From JAZKJD01 sp040384585 (GTDB lineage: Bacteria > Pseudomonadota > Gammaproteobacteria > Diplorickettsiales > Diplorickettsiaceae): a DNA stretch of 17,487 nucleotides. The stretch covers positions 1 through 17,487 of the forward strand of contig JAZKJD010000038.1 in assembly GCA_040384585.1 (NCBI GenBank), written 5' to 3'. The notes beneath the pieces were generated by a model. It searched no databases, was not told where the DNA came from, and saw nothing but the letters and a program-made list of their open reading frames with translations. The translations under genes were made by a program, and so were the position numbers. Positions 1-7,499 of this stretch are shown one piece after another; the first letter of the stretch is position 1; each line of letters opens with the position of its first letter.

Positions 1-86
1 ATGCCTTGACATAATTTTTTTGCTATCAAGTTAAAAATTACCATAAAAGTTCTTGTCGAGTAAGAGAGAGATCACTACATGAATTG

Positions 87-803
87 TTACAGCCAAAAGT
101 GGTAAAAATATTCCATTTTCTCTTGTTGGTAAGCACAACTTTCATACAAGCGACACGCCTTTGGGTTGATTTTCTGCGTAACGACTTGACTGATGGAATA
201 ATCATGGGTAAAACACCAAGCTTGAGCGGCACGAACCAAATGTTTACCAATACCTTTACCCTGATGCAACGGATCGACCGCTAATAAACTCAAATCGCCA
301 CGCCCTTGTTTGTCATCGATAGTTACCATTCCTACAATGCGATGGATTTTAGCCACTAAAATAACTTTCGCAACCCTTTTTTTGCAAGCATTATTGATCC
401 AAGCCGTATACAGTTTATTGACTCCTTCTTCTGGAATATGTGGGTCACGGCTAAAGCGGGAAAATTTCGAAATTTCTATCGCTAACGCGATAAGTTCTGG
501 ATTGGCGAAAGAGTTAGTATAAATCTCTATCTCTGGAGTGGAAAAAGGTAAAGGGGATAGCGCGGTTAAATCTAAACAGTAGGTGATTTTCTCATCGACT
601 AAAAAGCCTCCGCAAGCTTGGGCAGCCTTTTGCGACATTAGCTCCTGACTAGCAAATACCCAATAGACCAGCTTTATTCCTTGTGCTTTAAGTCCCTGCA
701 AGCATTTCTCTAAACTTCCTTTATCTAAGCGTGCACTTAGAATTTTAGCGACGTGCACGCCTAAAATTTTACTATCCCAGTCAAGTAGTTGAGTGTTATG
801 CAT
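87..803 (-). CDS. WecD-like GNAT N-acetyltransferase (amino-sugar type)
   Basis: A 238-residue GNAT-fold acetyltransferase that would transfer acetyl from acetyl-CoA to an amine. The acetyl-CoA loop (motif A) is seen at about residues 173-190, with the Q-G-K-G-I-G pattern at 181-186. Outside this loop the protein resembles WecD/RffC, the dTDP-4-amino-4,6-dideoxygalactose acetyltransferase: an N-terminal D-W-D-S-K-I-L-G-V block (8-16), an S-R-F-S-R-D-P-H segment (115-122) followed by an L-Y-x-x-W-I-x-N-A block (131-139), and a Y-x-x-x-x-Y ending. The substrate is therefore probably a nucleotide-linked amino sugar for a surface polysaccharide; that is inference from family resemblance. The gene is transcribed away from an ArnA-like sugar-nucleotide enzyme, which fits an envelope role. 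No clear Shine-Dalgarno site precedes the ATG at 801-803. A general GNAT acetyltransferase remains the alternative. Confidence 0.72.
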   Translation of the reverse strand: MHNTQLLDWDSKILGVHVAKILSARLDKGSLEKCLQGLKAQGIKLVYWVFASQELMSQKAAQACGGFLVDEKITYCLDLTALSPLPFSTPEIEIYTNSFANPELIALAIEISKFSRFSRDPHIPEEGVNKLYTAWINNACKKRVAKVILVAKIHRIVGMVTIDDKQGRGDLSLLAVDPLHQGKGIGKHLVRAAQAWCFTHDYSISQVVTQKINPKACRLYESCAYQQEKMEYFYHFWL

Positions 804-827
804 AAATTAAGTAAAGTGCTAGCTGCT

Positions 828-842
828 TAGGGTGTGTTGACA
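828..842 (+). repeat. Solo terminal-repeat remnant in the divergent promoter gap
   Basis: The 15 bases TAGGGTGTGTTGACA match the left end of the palindromic element at 3003-3150 at 14 of 15 positions. No partner end or internal sequence is present here. It lies in the 58-bp gap between two divergent genes. The single difference from the other copy creates TTGACA (837-842), the sigma70 -35 consensus, pointing toward the ArnA-like gene. No convincing -10 follows at the right distance, so a promoter role is only a possibility. Confidence 0.5.
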
Positions 843-861
843 ATGTGAATCTAGTAAAAAT

Positions 862-1875
862 ATGAGTTTAAAAGTATTAATTCTTGGTATCAATGGTTTT
901 ATTGGCAGTAGTTTACTAGAACAAGCCTTAGTGACTACTGGGTGGAATTTTATTGGTTTAGATCTAGCCGATAATAAAATTCGTGATTTCTTGGATAATT
1001 CCCGTTTGCAGTTTAAGCAAGGCGATATCAATCAGGAAACTCCGTGGATAGAGCAGCAGATTCAACACTGTGATGTTGTTCTGCCACTGGTTGCGATTGC
1101 CACACCGGCAACCTATGTCCAAAATCCCTTAGCTATTTTTGAATTGGATTTTGAAGCCAATTTGAAAATTATTCGTCTTTGTGTAAAACATAAAAAACGG
1201 CTTGTCTTTCCCTCTACATCAGAAGTCTATGGCATGTGTAGCGATGAAGAATTTGATGAGCAAACCAGTAATTTTGTATTAGGGCCTATTAATAAGCCAC
1301 GTTGGATTTATTCTTGTAGTAAGCAGATGTTAGATAGAGTCATCCATGCCTATGGTCTAAAGGATCAATTAGTTTATACCTTATTTCGACCTTTTAATTG
1401 GATAGGCGCAAAGCTTGATGATCCCCATAATCCTAAACCCGGTAGTTCGCGTGTTGTCAGTCAATTTATTGGCAATATTTTACGTGGCGAAGCGATTCAA
1501 CTAGTCAATGGTGGACAACAGAGACGTAGCTTTATCGACATAGATGATGGTATCGAAGCCTTAATAAAGATAATAACGAATGAAAAAGGCTGTGCTGATC
1601 AGCGTATTTTTAATATTGGTAATCCGAAAAATGACATTTCGATTCGTAAACTCGCAGAATTATTAATTGAACAAATAAAAACGTATCCTACGTATGCCAA
1701 TACGGCGCAGCAAATTCAATTACAAAATAGTGTAGCAGAGAGTTACTATGGAAAAGGTTATCAGGATATAGCGCATCGTGTGCCGTCGATTAAGAATGCT
1801 CAACACTATCTTAATTGGCAACCAAAAACGGATATTAAGACGAGTTTGCAGAAGATTTTACATTATCACTTGTAG
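862..1875 (+). CDS. ArnA-type UDP-glucuronate decarboxylase domain protein (stand-alone SDR)
   Basis: A 337-residue extended short-chain dehydrogenase matching the C-terminal half of E. coli ArnA, which oxidises and decarboxylates UDP-glucuronate to UDP-4-keto-pentose in the L-Ara4N lipid A modification pathway. Seen directly: the NAD-binding G-I-N-G-F-I-G loop at 9-15, the D-V-V-L-P-L-V-A-I-A-T-P block at 71-82, S120-E121 in P-S-T-S-E-V-Y-G-M-C-S (the ArnA catalytic Ser-Glu pair), Y150-x3-K154, and R222 in the position of the ArnA decarboxylase arginine. The N-terminal formyltransferase domain of ArnA is absent, and no other arn gene lies in the window. The product could feed a different pentose pathway. 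The 3' end overlaps lpxK by 41 bp tail-to-tail. No clear Shine-Dalgarno site is seen before the ATG, but homology begins at residue 4, so the start is well supported. Confidence 0.88.
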   Translation: MSLKVLILGINGFIGSSLLEQALVTTGWNFIGLDLADNKIRDFLDNSRLQFKQGDINQETPWIEQQIQHCDVVLPLVAIATPATYVQNPLAIFELDFEANLKIIRLCVKHKKRLVFPSTSEVYGMCSDEEFDEQTSNFVLGPINKPRWIYSCSKQMLDRVIHAYGLKDQLVYTLFRPFNWIGAKLDDPHNPKPGSSRVVSQFIGNILRGEAIQLVNGGQQRRSFIDIDDGIEALIKIITNEKGCADQRIFNIGNPKNDISIRKLAELLIEQIKTYPTYANTAQQIQLQNSVAESYYGKGYQDIAHRVPSIKNAQHYLNWQPKTDIKTSLQKILHYHL

Positions 1876-2830
1876 TCGTTATTCGGCCTAATAATGCATT
1901 ATAAAAGCTTTCATCTAGTGTAGCCTTTGCCTTTAAGCACCAAAGTCTAGCATCGACTAATCCTTCACATTTAACAGCATCTTTTTCTGTCATCAAAATG
2001 ATGGCATCCTTTCCATAATTAAAATCGCGTAGTTTAAAAAAATGATGATCGGGGAAAGGATGTTCAATAATAGTAAGGCCTAGCGTGCGTAAACTACTAA
2101 AAAATTGCTCTGGATTACCGATACCCGCGACAGCATGAAGTTTTTTTCCATAAAAATAATCTGCATTTTTTTTATTTTCTGGCTGAATAAGCTGATAAAA
2201 ATGCCCAGAAATGACTTTCATTTCGAATTCATTCGGACAGGCTTTTCCCTTGCTTACAATGAAATCAACCGTTTTCAATCGAGAAATAGGTTCACGTAAA
2301 GGTCCTGCTGGTAAGCAAAAACCGTTACCAAAACGGCGTTGGCCATCGATAACGACGATTTCAATATTCCGACCTAAGGCTAAATGCTGCAATCCATCAT
2401 CGCTAAGGACGATATTACAATTAGTTTTTCCAAGTAAGGCTTTGACTCCTCGACTACGTTTAGGATCGACAATGGTAGGACATGCCGTGTGTCTAACTAT
2501 CAGTAAAGGCTCATCACCTACTTCACGCGGATTGCTTTTTGCGTGTACGCGACAAGGATAATGCGTAGCTTTTCCGCCGTAACCACGACTAATAATGCCG
2601 GGACGCCAGCCCTTTTTTTGCAGAAATTTGGCTATTTCGATAAGTAGAGGCGTCTTCCCAGAACCTCCTACAGTAAGATTCCCAATCACGATAACGGGTA
2701 CGGAAAAATGTGTGGTATTTTTTATATGAAATTGATAAAGTTTGCGACGCAATAAGACAAGACAGCGGTATAATAAAGATAATGGCCATAACAAATAGCT
2801 AATAAAATTCTTATTCCATAAACTTAACAT
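1835..2830 (-). CDS. lpxK: Tetraacyldisaccharide 4'-kinase LpxK
   Basis: A 331-residue inner-membrane-associated kinase that phosphorylates the 4' position of the lipid A disaccharide to make lipid IVA, the sixth step of the Raetz pathway. The N terminus (about 8-28) is hydrophobic, as is usual for the membrane anchor. The family's modified Walker A G-N-x-x-x-G-G-S-G-K-T is at 50-60, followed by S-R-G-Y-G-G-K (81-87), the D-D-G-L-Q-H motif (144-149), and G-N-G-x-x-L-P-A-G-P-L-R-E-P (168-181). Length is typical. The start codon lies inside the last codons of the upstream CcmD-like gene (7-bp overlap), so the two are probably translationally coupled. The 3' end overlaps the convergent ArnA-like gene by 41 bp, leaving no room for a dedicated terminator between them. 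Confidence 0.97.
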   Translation of the reverse strand: MLSLWNKNFISYLLWPLSLLYRCLVLLRRKLYQFHIKNTTHFSVPVIVIGNLTVGGSGKTPLLIEIAKFLQKKGWRPGIISRGYGGKATHYPCRVHAKSNPREVGDEPLLIVRHTACPTIVDPKRSRGVKALLGKTNCNIVLSDDGLQHLALGRNIEIVVIDGQRRFGNGFCLPAGPLREPISRLKTVDFIVSKGKACPNEFEMKVISGHFYQLIQPENKKNADYFYGKKLHAVAGIGNPEQFFSSLRTLGLTIIEHPFPDHHFFKLRDFNYGKDAIILMTEKDAVKCEGLVDARLWCLKAKATLDESFYNALLGRITTTSDNVKSSANSS

Positions 2831-2970
2831 TGCTTTTTAGAGATAGAAGAATTTTTTGCTTTTTTCCGCAACAATTTATAATAGCGAGTTAAAGGGATGA
2901 TGAGATTAATCAATAAGACACTTAAGGTGGTTAAATATGCCATCCATAAATAAAAGCTATAATCTTTCAT
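2824..2970 (-). CDS. Small CcmD-like inner-membrane protein
   Basis: A 48-residue protein with one predicted transmembrane helix. An aromatic-rich N terminus (K-D-Y-S-F-Y-L-W-M-A-Y) leads into a hydrophobic stretch, then Y-K-L-L-R-K-K-A-K, a basic cytoplasmic tail. This order (aromatic Y-x-x-Y-x-W-x-x-Y, helix, basic tail) and the size fit CcmD, the accessory that helps release holo-CcmE from the CcmABC haem exporter in cytochrome c maturation. No other ccm gene is nearby, so the assignment rests on the pattern alone. The ATG at 2968-2970 was chosen because AAGGA lies about 8 bases upstream; the open frame extends to 3018 but only through the repeat boundary region. It overlaps lpxK by 7 bp. 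An unrelated small membrane protein is the alternative. Confidence 0.55.
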   Translation of the reverse strand: MKDYSFYLWMAYLTTLSVLLINLIIPLTRYYKLLRKKAKNSSISKKQC

Positions 2971-3002
2971 GTGAAACATCCTTATTATTGTGAAAGGGGT
3001 AT

Positions 3003-3150
3003 TAGGGTGTGTTGTCATTTGCCACGATGATGGTCATAAACCGTCGTATTTTCTGCGTTTCGTTACTCACATACCCGCAAGTATGCTCCGTTACGATACT
3101 CGAAAAACCACGCTTTCTGGCTCATCCTCGCTAAATGACGACACACCCTA
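3003..3150. repeat. TIR-bounded palindromic element, family 1 (148 bp, MITE-like)
   Basis: The element begins TAGGGTGTGTTGTCATTT (3003-3020). Its right end (3133-3150) is the reverse complement of this with one mismatch. Both ends carry an outer TA, consistent with a TA target such as that of IS630/Tc1-type elements (inference). Inner sequence is also imperfectly palindromic. At the centre are TACTCA (3064-3069), a 5-bp stem CATAC/GTATG around loop CCGCAA, and CTCCGTT (3086-3092). No open reading frame of note lies inside. It sits upstream of the CcmD-like/lpxK pair and downstream of maeA. Confidence 0.8.
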
Positions 3151-3246
3151 GTGTAATCGTGTTTGGGTATAAATCACAACAGTTAAAGACTCGCATCTTC
3201 AAATACGAGCGGTATATTTTATAATTTATGTTTGCTTGCTAAATGG
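3151..3246. other. Gap downstream of maeA, no gene seen
   Basis: With the preceding repeat this completes the 276-bp gap between maeA and the CcmD-like gene. On the minus strand there is a weak hairpin (CTCGTA paired with TGCGAG, loop of 8) just beyond the maeA stop, without a strong U-run. There is also a possible promoter pointing to the CcmD-like gene: TTGTGA (3174-3179) and TACACT (3150-3155) with an 18-base spacer. If real, that promoter's -10 overlaps the edge of the palindromic element. Neither site is certain. Confidence 0.25.
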
Positions 3247-4944
3247 TTATAAGTCATGACGATAACGGTAGTTATAATATTGTGGCAACCAAAATTGACT
3301 TTTTATGTAGTGGACAAAATCGATAGTATCACTTACCTGCGCTAATCCTTCGCTGCGTGCTTGCTCTGCAACTGCTAAAGCAACATGTTGGCTTATTTGA
3401 TGAATCTCTTCAAAATCAGGTAGTAGTGATGGATTAACGCTTTCTACGTCTAAAGCATAATGACCTAAGGCTTGACACGCTTTCCACAACATCGCATCAC
3501 TCAATCGTGTGGCTCTTGCAATAATAACACCTAGACCAATGCCAGGGTAAATTAAAGCATTGTTACACTGTGAAACACGAAATGTTTGTCCATTAAATTC
3601 AACGCTACCGAAAGGACTTCCTGTTGCGATCAATGCCTTTCCCTTTGTCCAATGAAGCAACGCTAATGGCGTTGCTTCAGCCTTTTCCGTGGGATTAGAT
3701 AAAGGAAAAATAATAGGCTGATCAGTATCTGCTGCCATGATTTTTACAATGGTTTCGGTAAATGCTCCGCCTTGACTTGAACATCCAATTAACACGGTGG
3801 GTTTTACTATTCGCACAACGGCTTCTAAATCGATATCCCCTTCGCCTTTCAAAGGAGAAGCATAAGGCCGCTGAAAATCAGTGAGCCCCGATGTCTGCTC
3901 CGTTAGCAACCCTTGTTTATCCACTAAGTAAAAACGCGATAACGCTTGTTCTTTAGAGAGTCCTTCACGAACCATACCTGCACAAAGTTGATCCGCTATT
4001 CCTGTCCCCGCAGTCCCTGCCCCAAAAATAACAATACGCTGTTCTGTTAATGGAATTTTTGTGATTTTAATAGCGGCTAGTAACGCCGCTAAGGTGACTG
4101 CCCCTGTCCCTTGCATATCATCATTAAAAGTACATAACTGCATTTGATAACGTTGTAAATTACGTCTTGCGTTTTCGCGACCAAAATCCTCCCAATGTAA
4201 ATAAACATGGGGCATTTTTCTTTGAATCGCTGAAACCACACGCGCTATCATCTCGTCGTATTCTTTACCGACCAAACGTGGGTGACGCCAACCCAGATAC
4301 ATAGGGTCATTCAGTAATTTTTCGTTATTGGTTCCTACATCGATCTGAATAGGTAATAAGCGATGGGGATTGGCACCGCCACAAATCACATACACCATGA
4401 GTTTAGCAATGCAAATATCCATACCGCCTATACCTTGATCACCAATACCAAGTACCCCTTCACCATCCGTCATCACAATAATATCAACGTCAGGATTTAA
4501 GCGATTTTCAATAATCGTATCGATATGTTCACGATCGGGATAAGCAATATATAAACCACGCGGTCGCCGAAATTCATGACTAAACTGTTCTACCGCTTTG
4601 CCAATCGTCGGTGTATAAATAATCGGTAACATTTCTTTTAGATGTTCACTGACTAATTTATAAAACAAGGTTTCGTTGGTATCGTGCAAGCTGCGCAAAT
4701 AAACATGTTTCTGTAGATCATTGTCATTTTTTAAAAATTGCTGATAAATACGCGTTACTTGCTGTTGCAAGGTTTCAATACCATAAGGCAATTTTCCTAG
4801 CAAACGAAACTGCTGACGTTCATCTTCACTAAATGCACTCCCTTTATTTAGCTTTGGGGTAGTTAGCAAACTTTGCCCTAAGGCATTCGTTTCTATGTAG
4901 AGGACTTTACCTTCTTTATCTACGAACTGCTTAAATTTCGACAT
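3247..4944 (-). CDS. maeA: NAD-dependent malic enzyme (malate to pyruvate)
   Basis: A 565-residue cytosolic enzyme, exactly the length of E. coli MaeA/SfcA, that oxidatively decarboxylates malate to pyruvate and CO2 with reduction of NAD. Visible landmarks: L-N-K-G-S-A-F near the start (32-38), catalytic Tyr110 in I-I-Y-T-P-T, G-D-Q-G-I-G-G-M (168-175), catalytic Lys181, metal ligands E252-D253 in H-W-E-D-F and D276 in F-N-D-D-M-Q-G-T, the dinucleotide loop G-A-G-T-A-G-T-G (308-315), and P-L-S-N-P-T and T-G-S-P-F blocks in the C-terminal domain. NAD rather than NADP use is inferred from overall similarity to MaeA. It starts 14 bp inside the end of ubiH, preceded by a GAGAAGAAG ribosome site, so it is the last gene of the ygfB-pepP-ubiH-maeA operon. 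That is an unusual partner for a ubiquinone gene. Confidence 0.95.
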   Translation of the reverse strand: MSKFKQFVDKEGKVLYIETNALGQSLLTTPKLNKGSAFSEDERQQFRLLGKLPYGIETLQQQVTRIYQQFLKNDNDLQKHVYLRSLHDTNETLFYKLVSEHLKEMLPIIYTPTIGKAVEQFSHEFRRPRGLYIAYPDREHIDTIIENRLNPDVDIIVMTDGEGVLGIGDQGIGGMDICIAKLMVYVICGGANPHRLLPIQIDVGTNNEKLLNDPMYLGWRHPRLVGKEYDEMIARVVSAIQRKMPHVYLHWEDFGRENARRNLQRYQMQLCTFNDDMQGTGAVTLAALLAAIKITKIPLTEQRIVIFGAGTAGTGIADQLCAGMVREGLSKEQALSRFYLVDKQGLLTEQTSGLTDFQRPYASPLKGEGDIDLEAVVRIVKPTVLIGCSSQGGAFTETIVKIMAADTDQPIIFPLSNPTEKAEATPLALLHWTKGKALIATGSPFGSVEFNGQTFRVSQCNNALIYPGIGLGVIIARATRLSDAMLWKACQALGHYALDVESVNPSLLPDFEEIHQISQHVALAVAEQARSEGLAQVSDTIDFVHYIKSQFWLPQYYNYRYRHDL

Positions 4945-6202
4945 GTTCTTCTTCTCGTTGGTATGATGAGCCGCGGACTAAAGGTGGAAGTCGACCGAAA
5001 ATTCCCATGAGACGTCGTGCTATATTTCTTTTGAAAGGGAAAACCAGATCAAATGTTAATAATCCACTATTACGCAATAATGTCAATGGTGCAAACTTTT
5101 GTTTAAATAAACTAGCTAAATTTTCAGTAAATCCCATCCATTGCTTTTGCACAGGTAAACGAGCGGCCAGATAGGTTTGACTAATGCTGGGGTCTGCCAA
5201 ATCTTTTTTCGCGTGAAAAGCCTCAGTGAGAATATCCGTTAATTCTGCCATGTCTTGTAAAGCCAGATTAAGCCCTTGCGCCGCAATCGGGGATAAGGTA
5301 TGTGCTGCATTACCTAATAATACCAACCCGGGCTGGGCCTGTAATTCGGCTATAAAGCTTTTTACCGGATAAACACTGAGTTTACCTCGTTCTAAAAATT
5401 CCCCTAAACGATAAGCAAAAACCGTTTGTAAGCGCATTAAAAAATCGGATTCTGTTAGTAACTGCAATTCATCAATAACGGACTGCTCTGCAGTCCAAAC
5501 GAGTCCCACTTTATTTCCTGATAAAGGTAAACAAGCAATAACTCCTTCTTTGGTAAATCGTTGATACGCTGTATGGCGATGATGGCGGGATACGCTAAGC
5601 GTCGTTACTAATGCCTTCCCCCCCCCCCTACTTTCCCTTTGCATACCCATACCCAACAACTCCCGCACGATGGAGTTAGAACCATCTGCCGCAATGAGAA
5701 AACGAGAACGAATGGTTTCCCCGCCTCCCTTTGCCGTTATTAAGGCTTCCCAACCCTCTGCTGTTTTCGTCAATGTTTGACATTGCGCCGGATTAAACAA
5801 ATCTAAGCTACGCTTTTCATTTTTTTCTGCTTCAGCCAGTTGAATCAACGCCTTAATACAGGCACTACCCAGTTGCGCCGCAGGAATCACATAACCCAAT
5901 ACCGCAACACCCATTTCTTTAGCGGTAATTCTCGCGGCAGCAAAACAACCTTGTTCAGAAATTTGTACTGTTTCAATTGGGTTAGTATGCGCTGATAACG
6001 CAGACCAGGGTATTAATGCTTGCAGAATACGAATGCTAGCATAGTTTAACGCGATGGGCTTACTTTCTAAGCCAGGAACAGCATTAGGCGTAAAAGGCGC
6101 TTGTTCTATCAAAGCAATATGTAGCGGTAAATGAGACAAGGCTAAAACTAGACTTGTTCCTACAATTCCAGCGCCAATAATGAGGATATCGTAGTCTTTC
6201 AT
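4931..6202 (-). CDS. ubiH: 2-octaprenyl-6-methoxyphenol hydroxylase UbiH
   Basis: A 423-residue class A FAD monooxygenase of the UbiH/UbiI/UbiF group, which hydroxylates the ubiquinone precursor ring. The N-terminal FAD loop G-A-G-I-V-G is at 10-15, the A-D-G-S-N-S-I-V-R motif at 172-180, and the second FAD block G-N-A-A-H-T-L-S-P-I-A-A-Q-G-L-N-L at 297-313. Asn in place of the common Asp in that block (G-N-A-A) is the UbiH form, and it supports UbiH over UbiI or UbiF. The gene overlaps pepP by ATGA and maeA by 14 bp. The usual partner ubiI (visC) is not present after it. An uninterrupted run of eleven G (coding strand; 5618-5628) encodes Gly193-195 and is described in the findings. Confidence 0.92.
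   Translation of the reverse strand: MKDYDILIIGAGIVGTSLVLALSHLPLHIALIEQAPFTPNAVPGLESKPIALNYASIRILQALIPWSALSAHTNPIETVQISEQGCFAAARITAKEMGVAVLGYVIPAAQLGSACIKALIQLAEAEKNEKRSLDLFNPAQCQTLTKTAEGWEALITAKGGGETIRSRFLIAADGSNSIVRELLGMGMQRESRGGGKALVTTLSVSRHHRHTAYQRFTKEGVIACLPLSGNKVGLVWTAEQSVIDELQLLTESDFLMRLQTVFAYRLGEFLERGKLSVYPVKSFIAELQAQPGLVLLGNAAHTLSPIAAQGLNLALQDMAELTDILTEAFHAKKDLADPSISQTYLAARLPVQKQWMGFTENLASLFKQKFAPLTLLRNSGLLTFDLVFPFKRNIARRLMGIFGRLPPLVRGSSYQREEEHVEI
5618..5628 (-). repeat. Eleven-base G/C homopolymer inside ubiH
   Basis: Eleven consecutive C on the plus strand, G on the coding strand, lie in mid-gene and encode Gly-Gly-Gly at residues 193-195. Tracts of this length slip readily in replication. 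A change of one or two bases would put ubiH out of frame less than halfway through. Confidence 0.9.
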
Positions 6203-7494
6203 GAACGCATCAACGATTCAATATCAAGTATGTCCTTGGGTACTCGGGAAAGAACTTCACATGAATCCTCTGTCACCCTAACATCATCTTCAATTCTTAC
6301 CCCAATATTCCACCATTTCTCATCAATATCGGGTGTTTGGTCGGCAATATAAATACCCGGCTCTACAGTGAACACCATATTGGCTTCCAAAGGACGCCAT
6401 CTTTTATCTTGTTTGTAGCGCCCTACATCATGAACATCTAAACCCAACCAATGGCTACAGCCATGCATATAAAATTTTTTATAGGCTTTTTGTTCAATCA
6501 GTGAAGACACCTCTCCCTTCAATAAACCTAAATCAAGTAAACCTTCGGTAATGATTTGTATACAACGTGTCTGTAAACACTTCCAAACAACACCCGGTTT
6601 TATTAAATCAATAACTTCTTGTTGAGCTTTTAAAACAATAGCATAAATCGCTTTTTGCTCAGGACTAAATTGCCCACTAATAGGAAAACATCGAGTAATG
6701 TCGGAAGCATAAAACTGGTACTCACAACCGGCATCTATCAGCACCAAATCGCCTGATTTTAAAACACTATTATTGTCAGTGTAATGCAAAATACAGGCAT
6801 TACCACCACTCGCGACGATGCTAGGATAAGCACTTGCACGGCACCCTTCTTGATAAAAGGCATGGAGTAATTCTGCTTCTAATTGATATTCATAAAGACC
6901 AGGACGACACGCTTGCATAGCGCGACCATGGGCTTGTGATGAAATGCTAGCCGCTTGTCGCAAACATGCAAGTTCAGAAGGACTTTTCCTAAGCCGCATT
7001 TCATGCAGAATATCGGGTAGTCTAACAAGGTCTTCTTGCTGAACCGTTACTTTATTCAAGCTAGTTATTACTTTATTAACGCGCTTTACAATAGGTGAAT
7101 CTTGAGCCCCTAGCCAGTAATAGTGACAGCGACCCACTAAGTAATCTGGTAATAGGATTTCAAGTTGATCGATAGCGTAAGCCTCATCGACAGCATATTG
7201 TTCACAAGCCTTTTCCTGACCGATAGATTCGCCATGCCAGATGGCTTGTAAAGGATCATAAGGACGATTAAATAGAATGCACTTTCCTCCCTGTGCATCA
7301 GGTAGTAATAACGCGATCGCATCAGGTTCGGGAAATGCTGTTAAATAATAAAAGTCGCTATTTTGACGATAGGGATAATAGACATCCCCGTTACGGAAGT
7401 GCTCTGCTGCCGATGCAAGAATAATAATGGCATTGCTATCCACTGCCGTCAATAATTGACGACGACGCTGTTTCAGTTCAGAAAGAGTATACAA
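6199..7494 (-). CDS. pepP: Xaa-Pro aminopeptidase PepP (proline aminopeptidase P II)
   Basis: A 431-residue metallopeptidase of the pita-bread fold (M24B) that removes N-terminal residues preceding proline. The N-terminal AMP-N domain carries the family's F-R-N-x-D-x-x-Y-x-Y-R-Q-x-S-D-F-Y-Y-L-T block (33-52). The five metal ligands expected for PepP are all visible: D254 (L-I-D-A-G), D265 (A-S-D-I-T-R), H348 (H-G-C-S-H-W-L-G), E378 (V-E-P-G-I-Y) and E402 (R-I-E-D-D-V). The supporting His355 is also present. The start appears to be TTG (7492-7494), 5 bp after ygfB; no ATG is available near the start of homology and no good ribosome site is seen, so translation is probably coupled to ygfB. The stop overlaps the ubiH start (ATGA). 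Confidence 0.95.
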   Translation of the reverse strand: MYTLSELKQRRRQLLTAVDSNAIIILASAAEHFRNGDVYYPYRQNSDFYYLTAFPEPDAIALLLPDAQGGKCILFNRPYDPLQAIWHGESIGQEKACEQYAVDEAYAIDQLEILLPDYLVGRCHYYWLGAQDSPIVKRVNKVITSLNKVTVQQEDLVRLPDILHEMRLRKSPSELACLRQAASISSQAHGRAMQACRPGLYEYQLEAELLHAFYQEGCRASAYPSIVASGGNACILHYTDNNSVLKSGDLVLIDAGCEYQFYASDITRCFPISGQFSPEQKAIYAIVLKAQQEVIDLIKPGVVWKCLQTRCIQIITEGLLDLGLLKGEVSSLIEQKAYKKFYMHGCSHWLGLDVHDVGRYKQDKRWRPLEANMVFTVEPGIYIADQTPDIDEKWWNIGVRIEDDVRVTEDSCEVLSRVPKDILDIESLMRS

Positions 7495-7499
7495 GAAAT

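Noticed and set aside
1..86. Possible terminator after the acetyltransferase gene (CTTGA/TCAAG around a T run)
   Set aside because: Only a 5-bp stem with a large loop; too weak to call. Nothing else is seen in this stretch.
84..522. Plus-strand open frames opposite the acetyltransferase gene
   Set aside because: They are antisense to a well-supported GNAT gene and show no protein-family pattern or ribosome site.
3164..3171. GGGTATA resembling a repeat end downstream of maeA
   Set aside because: Only seven bases match, which is expected by chance, and no further similarity follows.
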